Shown here: positions 25,401-38,447 of the stretch, one piece after another | Position numbering within the stretch: position 1 is the first letter of the stretch | How the letters are laid out: every line of letters starts with the position of its first letter | From: Rhynchonema sp. JSB1_4 | Taxonomy: Eukaryota > Nematoda > Chromadorea > Monhysterida > Xyalidae | NCBI GenBank assembly: GCA_030248065.1 | Contig: JASAMV010008114.1 | Location: 47,482-111,481 of the forward strand | Reading direction: 5' to 3' | DNA: 64,000 bases | Translations under genes and position numbers: made by a program | Notes under the pieces: generated by a model | What the model saw: the letters and a program-made list of their open reading frames with translations, nothing else | Databases searched by the model: none | What the model was told of the DNA's origin: nothing

Positions 25401-28217
25401 GTGCAACAGTTGAGTGCGGTCGGTGGTGAGCACAATTGCTGACAGCAAATGGTGACCATTCAACTTAGCTGCGACGTCGCCTTTTTGATCGTTTTCTGAT
25501 TGGCTGGCGTGCTGTAAGTCACAGCGGTAGTTTACTATTTGGCGGTTGATTTAGTGACAGAGCGGAAATGATTCCGAATCAAACCATCAATTTGATTTCC
25601 AATTCACATTGCAGTGCTTTGGAGCAGCGTTCCGCATCAGACCACAGCCAGTGAGCTAGACGACAACAGTGCGACTCGATGAAGGGTAATGTACATGTAC
25701 ATGAGGATGTGAATGGCTGAAAATCACTTGTACATTGTGAGCAATGGTTTCATAACAAGAATGACAAGCTGAATGTAAACGTGATTTGATCAGCCAGCCA
25801 ATATGAAATTGGCGCATTCAAAAAGATGAAGATGCACAAATCAAACGACCCGCGTTGATCACAGTAACCGACCCGATCTAAACGATCGCCCTTCATAACC
25901 ATTTCGAATGCAGTCAATGTCTGTTTGACATCCGCAACGTGAATGGTCGATGCCAGGGTTGAAAAAAAAATTTTTTTATTAACGAGCTTTTTTTTTTAAA
26001 AAAAAATTTTTTTTTGATTTTTTTTTGACGAAAAATTTTTTTATTAGAAAAAGTGTTGCAAACGACGTTTCAGGATAAATGAAATCGATACAACATATTT
26101 TTCAAAAATTGAAAAATTTTCGCCTCAGACCGAACTTGTGTGGTGACACCCGGTAGTATTGTGCAGATTCCATGGTCTCCGACCAGTCTGAGGTTGATGT
26201 TCACTAACGATGTTACTCTGATGTATTGTAGCATGCCGTACAACGTATTTTAATGCATCTAATGCCGTATATCTGATATACGACCATCAAAATATCGATT
26301 ACAGCCCAAATCTTGCGCGTCAGATCGACTTTGCCGCCCGGTTTTGCACCAGACCTGCATATATATATGTGTAGTAGCATGTAGTAGCACATTATCGGTG
26401 CCACATCACTATAAAAGACCAGCCCCGCGCATCCCTGTACGGATTTGGGGACAATACAGGGCGCCGCAGGCGCGATTTTGGAAAAATTGTCTCGTCCACA
26501 GAAAAAAGTGCCAATTTTTTGCCTCGAAAAAGGCCATTTTTGGACATTTTAGCCCATTTTGGGCAACTTTTTTTTATTAAAAAAAAAAGAAGCAAAATCT
26601 GAGTTTCAAAAAAAAATTTTTTTTTTAATTGACCACTTTTTTTTTGAAACAACCCTGGTCGATGCTGGTGCTGAGCTGAGGGTGTACAATCGCATGATCG
26701 ATGGAAACAACGATGACGCACACGATGGGTGCACATCGGGCATCGACAGCATAATACGGGCTAAAAACAAGGACAATTTGTGGATAATTTTGTGTACATT
26801 TTCAGAAATGAACATCGTCATTACCCACGGCACGTACCCATTCGTAGCCAAACGCCACTCGAAGCCGCACTACAGCCTTGTCCGATGGTTGCCAATTCCA
26901 CAGCCAAGAAAAACGCATCAAAATTTGAAGCATGACGTTCGAAAAAGGACACGAGATTACTTGGACACATCGCCTGAGAAATAAATTAGCTTGGCAGCGT
27001 TTTCGATGATGTTTCAAGATGATCGTCAGTGACTGACCACTGCCGTGTCGGGCCAGTGAGCATGCGCCCAGAGCGACAACGGCAAGACTGATGGCGAGTT
27101 GAGCTGATTGAGTACAGATAGAAAGATGTCGAACAGCCATGGCAGGTTGCAATCAGTGCGTTCGTCCTTGAAATGTGACGTTTTGGCATTTTGGAAGGAT
27201 TCGCTTTGCAAAACATGGTTGTACCTGCGCTCTGGTAAGAAAAGCAACGAATGATTGTATTATCTCGTCGTGATTGCTGCTGTGATGTTTCATCAATGCA
27301 CGAAGCAGACGCGAACGAACAGGCAAACTGATTGTATGATCGGTGATCAGACGGCGTGACAGATCGGAATGCGAGCTGAAACGGTAATTGATTTCGAAAG
27401 AAAATTTAGGATGAAATTAAATCTATGGAACACAAACCCAATGTTTTCACACAACTCGTTCACAATCACAAAATGGCAATCGGTCGAGAGATCGGAGTTT
27501 CGCACCAAGGCAATTAGCGTTTGGGAGCGCGAGCTGCAAGATTTTCTGTAATTGAAATTTGAGCCGAAATCGAAGCTCGAATCGAACCTTGAATCCGAGT
27601 CAGATTCTTGTTGCAAACAAATTGCGCCGAGCGACGAAACCACAATCGATGGGTGACTGCAAACTCGTGAGAAATATTTTTCCAAAGAGCTCATTGGAAT
27701 CTCAGGCAAGATTCCAGCCAACCAACTTCGCAAATCGCAACAAATGGGTGAGCTGGCCGATCGCAGCCTGGCTGTCGACCACTTGATGTTTCACCAAGGC
27801 AGTCAGCACTTCGATGGCGCATTTGACAACAACCAAATCAGCTGAGCACAACGCGTCGCTGAGAAGCTTGAATTCGGCGGATGCCTGATTCAGCAAGGTT
27901 TAAAACTACACGCGTGCAACGTTGGCATTTTTGGTTAGTTCGTACCGAGGATAAGCTTTACCAGTGCTGCATTTTGTTATCATGCCCATTTGCGAACACT
28001 GGTAGTAACCTAAACTTGATAAGTCCGAAAGATATGAACAACTGAGCAAAAACCAAATGTTGAATCCAACCGCCGGCCAAGTGCCAGATGCCCGTTTCGG
28101 CAAGGTCGCGTTTCGGCAGGCATCCCCGAGCTGTGCGATTGTCTGTGCGCACAACACCGAGTCGCCGCTCGCCAAATCCGTTCGCCATTGGGTTAGACGG
28201 TCGAACGCGCTCGTCAT
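19450..28217 (-). pseudogene. Focadhesin-like protein, arm 2 copy, interrupted by a hAT-type element
   Basis: Mirror of the arm 1 gene: start at 28217, last exon ending GRVSVLPFVDALLSKRSLSA...AETC with stop at 19450. Late exons that are broken in arm 1 are open here, e.g. 21474-21803 (NYYCPLFVKC intron then GAELPVDYAYLPESSPLRAL). It is interrupted at 25954-26657 by a 704 bp transposon in the exon that reads IMRLYTLSSAPAST in arm 1. Unless the element is spliced out, this copy cannot make full-length protein. As the better late-exon sequence is here and the intact middle is in arm 1, the two together describe the ancestral gene. Candidate poly(A) signal at 19407-19412. Confidence 0.6.
25954..26657. 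mobile_element. hAT-type non-autonomous transposon in arm 2
   Basis: The element starts CAGGGTTG and ends CAACCCTG, with long T/A runs next to both ends. Both sides carry the direct repeat GTCGATGC (25946-25953 and 26658-26665). The other arm has one copy and no insert. The terminal CAGGG and 8 bp duplication are hAT hallmarks. No transposase frame is visible in its 704 bp, so it depends on a source elsewhere. Confidence 0.92.
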
Positions 28218-29385
28218 TTTTGGACTATGTATGTATCTCTGACTTAGTCGAGATTCCTTTGCACAGCAATGTTGCTTGGTCTACAAGGCAAAGAATGAGT
28301 AATCATTGAGATGATTGTGCTGACAAATTCAGCTGGCATACCCTGGAGCATAGCCAGCTGATGTTTCACCAAGAGTGCATGTTAGGAACGCCACCTTTCA
28401 TCAATTTAGTGACCTTTGGTTGCAGAGCCAAACTGATTTTAACGCAGAAAACTTTCACGACTGAAGCAACACACAATTTTATTCTCAACTCAAGCAACAT
28501 CTATGTACCATTGTCACACACAACAACGATAAGTTTCCATAAATCTTGAGTGTCAAGCCTACAACAGAGCAATTCTCGGAATTTTTTGCGGATATTGATC
28601 TGAACATGAACAATACGGTACGTAAAACTTATCTCATACCAAACCCCAGAACGCTGCAAAACCATGATATCAGGTGCACTTGCACAGCACACAGCACAGC
28701 CCAAACACGCAACGATTTTTTTCGGCTGTTTTTTTGTCAATTGACACCAAAATTTAGACCACGGGGAATATTTTAAGGAAAAGAAAGTAAAATAGCCCAA
28801 GTAGGAAAAGCTGTACAACAAAAACACTCGGTTGAGGAATAGCTGAAATTGGGACATTTTGCAAAACACTATGGATCTACAAACTTGAAAAACTGAAACC
28901 CAACGAACAATAAAGTGCAACAAGGAAGCTACCGAAAAGATAACTGTATAGGTCACAAATACAATAAAATAACAGATAAATACATAGGAAACAATAGCAA
29001 AACATCCTGCAGCTCTCAGCTATCTTATCACACAAGTTAATAAAACCCCAAATTGAGTACTTTGGAAAACCTTGAAAACCCCATAAGAAGAGTTGAGGCC
29101 AAACCCGACCAAAGTAATGAAATGTTCAGCTGTACATTAAAAATCGAGCAGTACCAAGCTAAGGAGCAGAATTGCTCCAAAACGTCGTCAATACTTTTGC
29201 CTCAGAACACGAAAAAAAAGACGGCAAAAACAACACCGAATCCTTATGATAAAACATCCACACAATCGACAACCGAAAAAATCGACAATTAATTGACACG
29301 TCGACACGTCTTTACATTTCGTCGACACGACAAAAAATCGACACGTCATTACATTTCTGAAACATCTATCATGAAATTTTGTTGC

Positions 29386-32300
29386 TCACAATTCCTCCGC
29401 CTTCATCTTACGTGCCACAACCACACTCTGGTCGTTGATCTTGCGCTGGCCAGCTGATGTTTCATTGCGAATCGCGCCAGTGCGGCGTCGCGACGTGTCG
29501 ACGGCCGATCTGGGCATTGGTGACGCTCGTGGCTCCAACTTGATGCGTTTGGCACCCAACAACTCGTCGTCGGCTTGGTCGTGCTCGAAGAAATCGTAGA
29601 ATCCGCCGTCGACACCCACCTGCAGATGTTCCAAATATTGTGCCGAACTTGACAATCAGGCAACACACAATCTCAATGCCCTTCCTCACCATGGCAGTGC
29701 CGTACTCGTCGCGTCGACCCGACGATAAGTTGTTGTTGTTGCTCGATCCATCAGCATCGTCCTGGGGCACAATCGCGTGCAGCAGCGTGCGTGAACGACC
29801 TGAACGGGTTTGTGGCACAATTAATTTAGTTGTAAATTGTTGATAGGTAGCCCGCTACGTACCAGCCAACGGGATGCGTTGCCCGGCCTCCGAGCTGTCC
29901 AATTGTTTCATGGTGCTCTTGTCGTCCTTTTCGCTTCCCTCCAGTTTACGACCACCAAATGGACTCATGTTCGGTGCAACCAGCAGGGCAAACGACAGAA
30001 GCAGCACCTGGAAATATAAGATGAAGTCACACTTACCTAGTTTCCATTTTCTCAATGAGCGAAATTTTATAGGTGCTGTTATTGAAAATGTAATATTGTG
30101 TTTGAAACATCAGTTAGCACTTACAGCCAAACAGGTGCCGGCTTGGGCCGATCGCCTACTGCCGTTCGATATCATTGTTTGCAGCTTGCGCACTTGCGAT
30201 AGAAGTGATCTGAATAAACAAAACTAATGTTTAAATTGAGAAGCGCAAGCTTCCAAATTTTTGGAACTCACTCATTCTGCTTGCTCAGCGTTTCAACTTG
30301 ACGTTTGAGGAATGCATTCTCTTGCGTACACGAATCCACGCTAAAATCGATCCATGCGTTTCAGGTTGATGAAGACCAAGAATATTCGGTAAAGCAGTGG
30401 AACATAATAATCTAACCGATCTTCGAGCGATCCCATGTAGACCTGTTTGCGTTTTCGGCTGACTTGCGCACTGCGTTTGTTGCGTATTTTGCGGCGGACA
30501 CGTTTCAACTCTCGTTCCTCCGCCTTCGTCAACGGATAATGACTCGGCAGCTTGATGCATTCCTTGTCGCACAACTTGCGCTCTTCGTCCGTCAACACCA
30601 ATGGTGGATACTGAAGGAAGGGCTGGGCAGATGGAAAAAGCTTAGGGCCCCATGAATTCTTTGCGTGCGTGGCAACACTGACAGGTTGTGCATGAGTGAG
30701 AGTGATCATTATCATCTTAATATGGTATAAAACTCATGCCGCGGTCACTGGTCATCCCTTGATATCATATCTTTGCTTCACTACTAATCTCGCATGGATT
30801 TCCATTTTCAATGCACTTCCGTCAGAGCTCTTTTCATCATGCTCCCAATCGCGTGTGATTTCGCCCTCGAAGCCACCAATCATTCCAACTCTAAAGTCCA
30901 AATCTCAAAGAAATGAAAAGCAATTTGCGTTTTTGATCATGTTCACCAAACGAACAGCTTTTGTACACCGACCGGCAGTCCAGACAAACTTGGGCAAGAA
31001 AAACTGACCCAAAAAAGGACGCATTCATTTCAACCACAACAATTCAACCCAAACGACACCCATAAATCGCGGACAAATAGCAGCCAATTTCCGATTTTCG
31101 ATGCAATACATCGATCATTCAGCCAGTATGAAATGAGGCGCGAGCACGCCTCAACCAAACACACAATCATTTCAATTTCCAATCGTACACTTTCGCAAAA
31201 AAGTGTGTAACCCGCCCAAAAGTGTGAACGTGAAACACCCCAGGGCGTTGTGTCGACTCGGCAACAAAAACAAGCAAGGCGGTCGTTCGTTGCACAAACA
31301 AACAAGCTGTGGCACGACACAACAATCACAAACACATATGCACGTGTCGCGCTCCATTGCCTGAAATACACAGCAGCAAAGTTGCCGATCAGTTCCGGCA
31401 TGCAAGTGGCCGGCTGGGTGATGTTGCACCGTGGATAGTATATGTTTACAGACAAGACCGCTCCGGCCCGATCACCAACCTGGATACCGGCACAATGTAC
31501 AAATCACAATGTGGAACAGCACACCACACCACGATTGTTTGCAAAAGCCGCGGACTTGGGTAAAATTGGGTAAAAACTGACAACAATTTTTGTTTTTTTT
31601 TTGCAAATTACGGTGTACAGGTACACGCATACGCATTCTTTCTGAGCGAATTTAAACTCGCACACTTTATTCAAATATGAGTCGGCCTCAAAACACTCAG
31701 AAAACACAAAACCCCAGCGGGCGGTCACACCACGCCCAACATCAAACCAGCAGAATTAATTTCAGTCTTCCCATCCCAAACTTTTTCGCAATATATGTAC
31801 CAGCACAATGCCATAAATGCGTGGCCATTTCACTCACACTCTTTTTCTGGTTATATTTTCCCACAATGTCATTCACTCACACCTATAATTCTGCCATGCG
31901 AATTCCCGACATATTGCTGCGGGCCGAGCGAAATAATGAGTGTTCAGTCCAGAACTACAATTTTCAAAAAACATTCGGTGTTCAAAGTTTGCACATATAT
32001 TTATATAAGTTCTTTCCCGTCCGATTTCATTTCCATTTCAGTCGCAATCGTTTGTGTTTGTGATTGGCGCAAAATGATGCTGTTGCCGGATCACAAGTGC
32101 AGCGCATTCGAGCGTCGTCAAGCCGAAGCAGACGCATTCCGCCGTGTCGCCTTTCTGTCCGTCGTTGTCAGCACGGTTGCCATTGCTGGTTGTGGCATCA
32201 CACTGCCCTGGCTAGTCAACTATGTGCAAGTGGTCGAAAGCCAGCTCACTGACGAAATGCAGCATTGTATGGTTAGCTGTTGTTTGGGCTCACGACTTCC

Positions 32301-35300
32301 ATGTCGGCTATACTCTATCAGGTACGGTTGGTGTTTGAGGAATTACTCAATGGTGGGAACCGAAACTGTCCGGTGTTTACGTACTTGTAGACAAAACTAC
32401 ACCAGTTTTCATCACACACAGCACAACCCCTGCCCGTCCCATCCCAGATGCAAACATCGGATCTGTGGCGTTTGTACGCGGACACGTCCAGTCATCGGAC
32501 CAGCGGTGGTGCGTTGGAGCGAGCGCGTCGTGATGCCGAGGGTGTCTGGCGTTTCGGCCGCTTCTTCCCGTCTGCTGCCGATGCCGCCGACCAGGATGCA
32601 CTGCGCAAATTCTCCGACTCGCGGTCGCACAACGAACGATTCTCGAACGGTATCTGGTCGTTCGGCCGATTCCTCGAGCGTCCGGAGCTGTCGGACATCG
32701 AACCTCAGCCACGTCGAGCTGTCGCCTCCGCACCCCCGCAGCAACAACCGCGCAACTGGCCCGAACCGAACAGATCCTTCCAAGACGCCAACAGCAACAT
32801 CTTCAACCCCGGATTCGGCATCAACGGACATCAACCACAGATTGTGCAACAACCACGGTCATTCCGACAAGCGGACGGACAATGTGAGACGTCGAGTTTT
32901 GGTTCATTTGAGTTTTTTGTGTATCTGAGGGTGTACTGTATGTGCATGTTTCAGGCTGCGGTTGCTACCAGGGCCGGGCGGGACCGCCTGGGAATCCTGG
33001 TTCAGATGGACGTCCCGGTAGGGATGGTAACCCTGGGCCGATGGGAATAAGAGGATTTGATGCACCACCGGGCGCCAAGCCCAAGCCTTTCCCCGACGAC
33101 TGCAATAGGTGTCCGCCAGCACCGTCAGGGCCGACGGGCTCAAGGGGTCAGCCAGGACCCAAGGGATATCCGGGTGACCCTGGACAAGATGGCAATGGTG
33201 CAACACCAACGTACGCAGGCCCACAAGGATCGAGGGGACCACCGTTAGTTTCCATTTTGGCAGGTGTTTCACACATTGTACATAGCATAACCGGCACATC
33301 CGTTTCAGGGGTCAGGACGGTTATCCAGGTGCCAAGGGTCCCCAAGGGGCGCCGGGCGTGCAACGACCAGGCAATGCGCCACCAGGACCTATCGGTGAGT
33401 CACACTCGGTTTTTTGGTTACCGAACACATCAAACACTATCCACTCCACGTACGTGTAACTTCAGGCGGACGCGGCCCCCCTGGCGCTCGCGGTGATCCG
33501 GGTTATGCAGGTGGCAATGGACGACCGGGCGGAATTGGTGTGCCGGGATCACTTGGCGACCCGGGCACCTCTGGTGAACCGGGTGTGCCCGGCTACGAAG
33601 GAGCGCCTGGCGACCCCGGACAACGTGGCCCAGTCGGTGACTGCAGTCACTGCAACCCGCCACGTTTCCCACCTGGATATTTCTACACGACAACTTAGGT
33701 GTGGCAGATATTTCCAACCTTTCACCGTGGAATTTTATTTTGGTTAATTTCCAATCGAGTTATTCAAATCATGACAACCAAAATTGTGGCGTCATAAGTT
33801 TGGCTTTGGGTACATGTGTGTGTATATTGGCCCGAATTCTTTTTCGCCCGCTTGGCCCGCTTTTTCAATTGCCCCGGGCTTAGCCATTGTGATTCTCTCA
33901 ATGATACGAAAGGGCTGTAATAAAATTATTTGAGCAGTCGTTGGTGGCTGGCTGTTGCCAAACTCCAATTTCATGTGTCTGCTTGGCACATGAAGGTACA
34001 GCTGGTCAGACCATCAGTTTCGTCTCCAATCAAAATACCAGGTGAAACAACACAGACACAAATATATTCGTTGGTTGGTCCCCACTTTGGTTGGCGGTTG
34101 TCGGCGCACTACCGAAGAACACACATGTGCGTCACATAAACACCACTGCCCAAGTGTGTATATGCACGCACCACGTAAATATCAGCGTGTACTGCAGGCA
34201 GAGTCCGCACCAGGTACTGCAGGCTTAACGCGCGCGATACGCACTTTGGGTGCATATGGCGATCAGATTTATCCAGAATATTCGCTGAGCACGCACTGCA
34301 TTTGTACATTTACAATGCGTCACAAATACACACCGCCATACCTATGTACACACCCAAGCGCACAATCAATGAATGTACATAACATATGCCATGGGCAGGC
34401 ACTTTACGTTCATACGTGCAGTTGTCTCTCTCTTGTCATCTTGTCCGCGTGCATGTCAAGGTAACGCCCGGCCCGATAGCATAACCGCGTTGTTTCACTA
34501 AATATTGCGCCCGTGTTGTTTTGAAAATTGCAACTGCGTGAACACAAGAAACCCAAGCGCCTGCACACACGAAGATGTCAAATTTACAGCAGCGCTCAAA
34601 GAGAGAAAATTAGGCACACAGGTAGAAAAACGCATGCAATAACAAGAACAGGCCAAAGCACGTCTTTCCCCACGTTCACACAAACACATCCGCACTCAAA
34701 ACCCCCGTCTGCAAAGGCACGAAGTTTCTCGAATAAAAGAACATGGGTTTTAATACGATGGTATACGTATGCTTGTTTGTTGAACTCTAGTTATAGTAAA
34801 TTTCCAAATTCGCTGTCGCACAATAAAATACGCCCCGTAGTTAATGTCACGTTCTGAACCCGAACGCTAACCACGCGCAGTTCTGAAACATTGCGTGCAG
34901 CTGCCTGGCAAGCTGCACGCGCGTATGTTGCCCGAATGTTTCAAAAGTTGATTTTCGGGTTTAGAACGTCACATTAACTATGGGGCGTATTTCACTGTGT
35001 GGCAGCGAATTTGGAAATTTACAATAGCATGCAAGGAAATGAATAAAAGCGCCCACAACCAAAATAACAAGCGCGCGTTCATAATTCATGCACTGTACCT
35101 TCGATTTTGAGTTTGTGCCAACGGTGACTTTGCATCGGACCTGTTTGGCCATTGTGGTAGGCTGTTGTGCGTGCGCAAACGTGAGCGGCTTTTGGTGGTG
35201 ATTGTTGTTGTTACCGGTAGTTGGGAGATTGTAGTGTTGCATTCGCAGACTTGTCGTACGAGGTCGTTTGCTGCAGCCTGCAAGTCACGGCACGCATTTG

Positions 35301-36347
35301 AGAAATACAAATGTGGAAATAAACAAGCGACGCATTTGTGGTTCTAACATCGCATCGAAAAAAATCACCGTGACTTACGGACAAACTGTGCAGCGAGTTG
35401 ATGCATGGTTGCATCGGCGGTGATCGGGTCATCGACTACGGTCACGTGATCACCGATGGTCATGTCCGCTGGTCGACTGACCACATCCACAATGTCCACG
35501 TCATACACACCGGATGTGCTCGAACAGCTGCTGCTGCGATCGGATGATGGACCTGCACGGGACAATATTGTGTAATTTAAAACAGTCGATTTACCAGAGA
35601 CTGCCAGCAAAAAAGCACCAACTCGCAGCAGCACTGTCGGATGAGCCCATTCCACTGTCACTATTAGCCCGACCGGTCCAATTGTCCTGTTGTTGTTGTG
35701 TTTGTGGCGAGCTGCCGGGATCTTGCAACGTTAACGGCGCCGCGTAGGAATGTTCGTGTGCCGCGTCACCCGCGTCTTGGTCGGTCAATTGGTCGAGGTC
35801 CTTGAACAAGCGTTCCATGATGTCGTCGCCGTTCCAGTCCTCGGGCGAAAAGGACGGAGTCGGTAGTGATGTCCAATCCTACAGTGTGAAGGGGTGACGT
35901 TTTCCACTGAAGCCACCTGTTTTCTGAGAGCCTTGTGTCTGTGCGTCTATTTTCCGCGGGCTCAGCATAACAAAGAAATATCTGGAAAAGAAGCAGGCTT
36001 TTTGCAACAAATTATTGGTGTGGTACGTTTCACTTACAGACATGACAATTACTCAGCCGTGCTTGGCAATATATTCGTATCAAGGAATACTCGTCCCGGT
36101 TTGTATGGCGATTGCTCTCACAATGCAAAGGTCTGGCATCCGTATCCCAAGCAAAGGTTGAAACAGAACTTGACCCACGGACCGCCGTTTTGTCATCGGT
36201 TCGTTGCGTGCATCCATTGAACGACGTAGGTCTGGTGTGTCCAACTGACTGTGAATGGTCGACTGCAGCGACATCACTGCCGATAATCGGATCGCTCGGA
36301 TCGAGCAGAAAATCCAAGAAGTTCATGTTCATTGACTCAATATCCAT
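29386..36347 (-). CDS. CREB3-like membrane-bound bZIP transcription factor, arm 2 copy
   Basis: This mirror copy includes the probable start exon: ATG at 36347 opens [20 protein letters not shown], an acidic start typical of CREB3-like activation regions. The next exon ends near 35879 (the reading frame through [14 protein letters not shown]). Exon 1's donor is not certain. The last exon is 29386-29619 and ends KMKAEEL. Basic region, zipper and membrane anchor match arm 1, with a few substitutions (IGSIRNET in arm 1 versus TGAIRNET here). The acceptor of the last intron has a changed motif (arm 1 TGAAACATC, here TGGAACATC). The collagen sits antisense in the same intron. If both arms are real there are two near-identical genes; if the palindrome is an assembly join, these are two alleles of one. 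Confidence 0.88.
32002..32009 (+). promoter_or_regulatory. TATA-like box of arm 2 collagen
   Basis: TATATAAG lies about 65-72 bp before the ATG at 32074, conserved with arm 1 while nearby bases differ. Confidence 0.45.
32074..33698 (+). CDS. Cuticle collagen, arm 2 copy, nested in a CREB3-like intron
   Basis: Exons 32074-32271, 32448-32883, 32955-33243, 33309-33394 and 33466-33698 have the same five lengths as arm 1 (198, 436, 289, 86, 233 bp), so the copy is intact at 413 residues. Substitutions are few and mostly silent. The N-terminal cuticle domain, RXXR site, two W-x-FGRF motifs, Cys clusters and Gly-X-Y blocks are all kept. The reading frame is open for about 280 bp upstream of the chosen ATG, but that stretch shows none of the conserved domain and contains the TATA-like box, so the start at 32074 is preferred. 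The host gene runs on the opposite strand. Confidence 0.93.
34797..35026. mobile_element. Palindromic MITE, arm 2
   Basis: Mirror copy of the element at 970-1199 at the equivalent intron position, so the insertion predates the two arms. Ends and internal hairpin are preserved with few substitutions. Confidence 0.8.
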
Positions 36348-37300
36348 TTTTAAATCACCTCTGTGTGTGTTGACGTCCGCTCTCGCCCTCCAAGATAAAT
36401 AACGACCCGGTGGTCGGTCGGTAAACGATTGACTTCCTGAAAAGCACGGAAATGATGGATTGTCAATGATTGAACGGTGAATGATGACAGAATGTTTGCC
36501 AGTGGATGGTCAGATGCACACAAAAATGCACAAACAAAGACATGGATTTCGATTTCACAATAACACGACACGAGACGGACACGACATTTGACGTCTGTCA
36601 TGCCAGATTTGCGACTTGTTGTCGACCAGACTACTTCCACTGCTCTTGGCAACGAAGCACCAAAACAAGCACAATGAAAAAAGTGAAAACTGAAAACCGG
36701 GCCGTTAGCAACAGTCGCAAAAGCATTATGCAATCACACTAATGTTTGAAACACTCACGTTCCAACTCAGCAGCGTAAAACATATGCTGACTGGACACAA
36801 CATCAGAAACAGGCGAAAACGCGCCAATTTCAATTTAGAAAAAAGGAATGGCATGTGCAGCGCTGCAACATTAGGTGGCCTTGAGCTGAGTTCGGCTGAA
36901 CGAACAACGTGTCACGGGCTACCGTGTCACACGTCATGTCAATGTCCAGAGCAGACAGCAGAGCCGGTCGCAATCGGGCCGTGGTGCCCGGCCCGGCCCG
37001 AAACGCATTTATGCGGCCGGAACCCCCAAATCTCCGGCCCGGCCCGGCCCGAATTTTTGGCTCAGATTTTAACCCAATTTTTGTCATAATTTTTGCGATT
37101 TTCTTGATCTTTTGACTTGAACCCATTTTTTGGTTGTGTTGTGAAAATGAAAATTCGAATTCATTGTTTTCCATGAAAAAGTAGTCAGATAGACAACAAT
37201 ACTGATCACCTACTTGCCGAATCCGTCAGAAATTTTAGTATTTTTAACAAAAAATTCCTACTTTTTCAGTAAAATACCGTAAAAATCTAAGTACCGTAAA
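36348..37300. other. Upstream region of arm 2 CREB3-like gene and start of the repeat zone
   Basis: No gene supported. The first 500 bp probably holds the promoter of the minus-strand CREB3-like gene. Around 36960-37060 there are CGGCCCGGCCCG-type GC-rich repeats in both orientations, followed by T-rich sequence leading into the TACCGTAAAAACC repeats. Confidence 0.4.
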
Positions 37301-37332
37301 AACCTAAATACAGCCCCCCCCCGGAATAGAGC

Positions 37333-38447
37333 CAGTGGTGTCGTTGGGGGGGGAAGGGGGGTTACCCCCCCTAGTATCCGGTATCCGGTATCTTGATTTT
37401 TTCACCCAGGGGTATCCGGTATCCTGACTTTTTGTCCAAGGGTATCCTACCCTAAAAATTTTCCGAAAACGGTAAAAATCGCCCATTTTTACCTCCAAAA
37501 TGCTCAAAATCGCTTGCTAGCGCAAGCATAACCCCGAAAATGACCATTTTTTGCGCTTTCAACACCGATTTTGCTCAATTTTCCTCTTGAAAATTGACTT
37601 TTTTTGAACAAATTCAACAACAACAAAAAAATTCAACGTCGGTTCACTTATTATTTACCAGGCATGCAGACACTGTCTTACCAACAGCGTCTGCATGCCC
37701 TAAATTTGGACTCCCTAATTTATCGCCGGACCGTGAACGATCTTGTGCTTGTGTACAAGGTCGTTCATGGTCTCATACCTGGGGTAACCAAGGAATCATT
37801 CTTTCCATCAAGTGACACCGGCCGCCCAACCCGAGGGCACTCCCACAGGTTGTGTCGGGCTCATGGGGCGGGTCCGGACTTGTCCGGGTATTGGGCATAT
37901 CGCGTCGTGGACCTCTGGAACGGGCTCCCAGAGAGTGTGGTCTCTGCTGCCTCAACTGCGGCCTTCAAAACTAAACTAAACTCACGTGGTCGAGACCTAG
38001 TTTCTCGCCACATTTCTTCAAAATTTTCAGCCGTCGTTGACTGATCCCCTCAGTCACTGGGTTGCTGCTTTTCAGATAATCATCAATATTCCGTCATCCG
38101 TTGCCGACTTTACGTTTGTTCTCTTCATTAGTTTGGTTGGTTGAATCTCGCCGGTATGTTTTCTTTGTCGTTTGTTCGTTCTTGTTCACATTTTTTGTTT
38201 ATTGATACTCATGTTCATTTTTTTTAGGGTTTCTCCGGATCTTGTGTAAAGGTCTTTGCGAAAGCGTGCAGATAAAATGTGAATTTGAATTTGAACAACC
38301 CCCCCCTGGGTATCCGAGATTTTTTATTTTAGGGAGCAAACCCCCCCCTGGTATCCGAGATTTTTCATTTTGGGTATCCGGTATCCGAAAATTTTGGATT
38401 TTGGGTATCCGGTATCCTGACTTTTTGATTTCCCAACGACACCACTG
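37333..38447. mobile_element. hAT-type element with a captured retrotransposon end
   Basis: The element has 16 bp perfect terminal inverted repeats, CAGTGGTGTCGTTGGG at 37333 and its complement ending at 38447, and is flanked by the 8 bp direct repeat AATAGAGC (37325-37332 and 38448-38455). Near both ends are GGTATCCGGTATCC repeats. It is 1115 bp, has no transposase frame and contains the 3' part of a non-LTR retrotransposon. It is inserted in a C-run repeat unit. Confidence 0.93.
37594..38298 (+). pseudogene. 3' end of a non-LTR retrotransposon (reverse transcriptase ORF C-terminus)
   Basis: A frame to 38044 reads LSYQQRLHALNLDSLIYRRT, VNDLVLVYKVVHGLIPG, TRGHSHRLCRAHG, YRVVDLWNGLPESVVSAAS and FKTKLNS. 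This order is the well-known C-terminal tail of Jockey/CR1/RTE-type reverse transcriptase ORFs. The catalytic domain is missing, so it is a 5'-truncated copy of the sort made by target-primed reverse transcription. The 3' end AATTTGAATTTGAA fits the short repeated tails of such elements. It lies wholly inside the hAT-type element. Confidence 0.85.

Larger units (their letters stand above)
18672..35994. repeat. Arm 2 of a giant inverted repeat
   Basis: This is the mirror copy of 1-16365. It is longer mainly because it holds a 704 bp hAT-type insertion at 25954-26657. Homology stops at about 35994 only because the window starts there on the other side, so the true outer boundary is unknown. Near the centre the match fades around 18672, within a run similar to ATTAAAATCGATAACAATTT, which also appears reversed near 16340-16360. 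Confidence 0.95.

Noticed and set aside
31795..32073. Open frame continuing upstream of the arm 2 collagen ATG
   Set aside because: It lacks any conserved collagen feature, contains the TATA-like box and is closed in arm 1.
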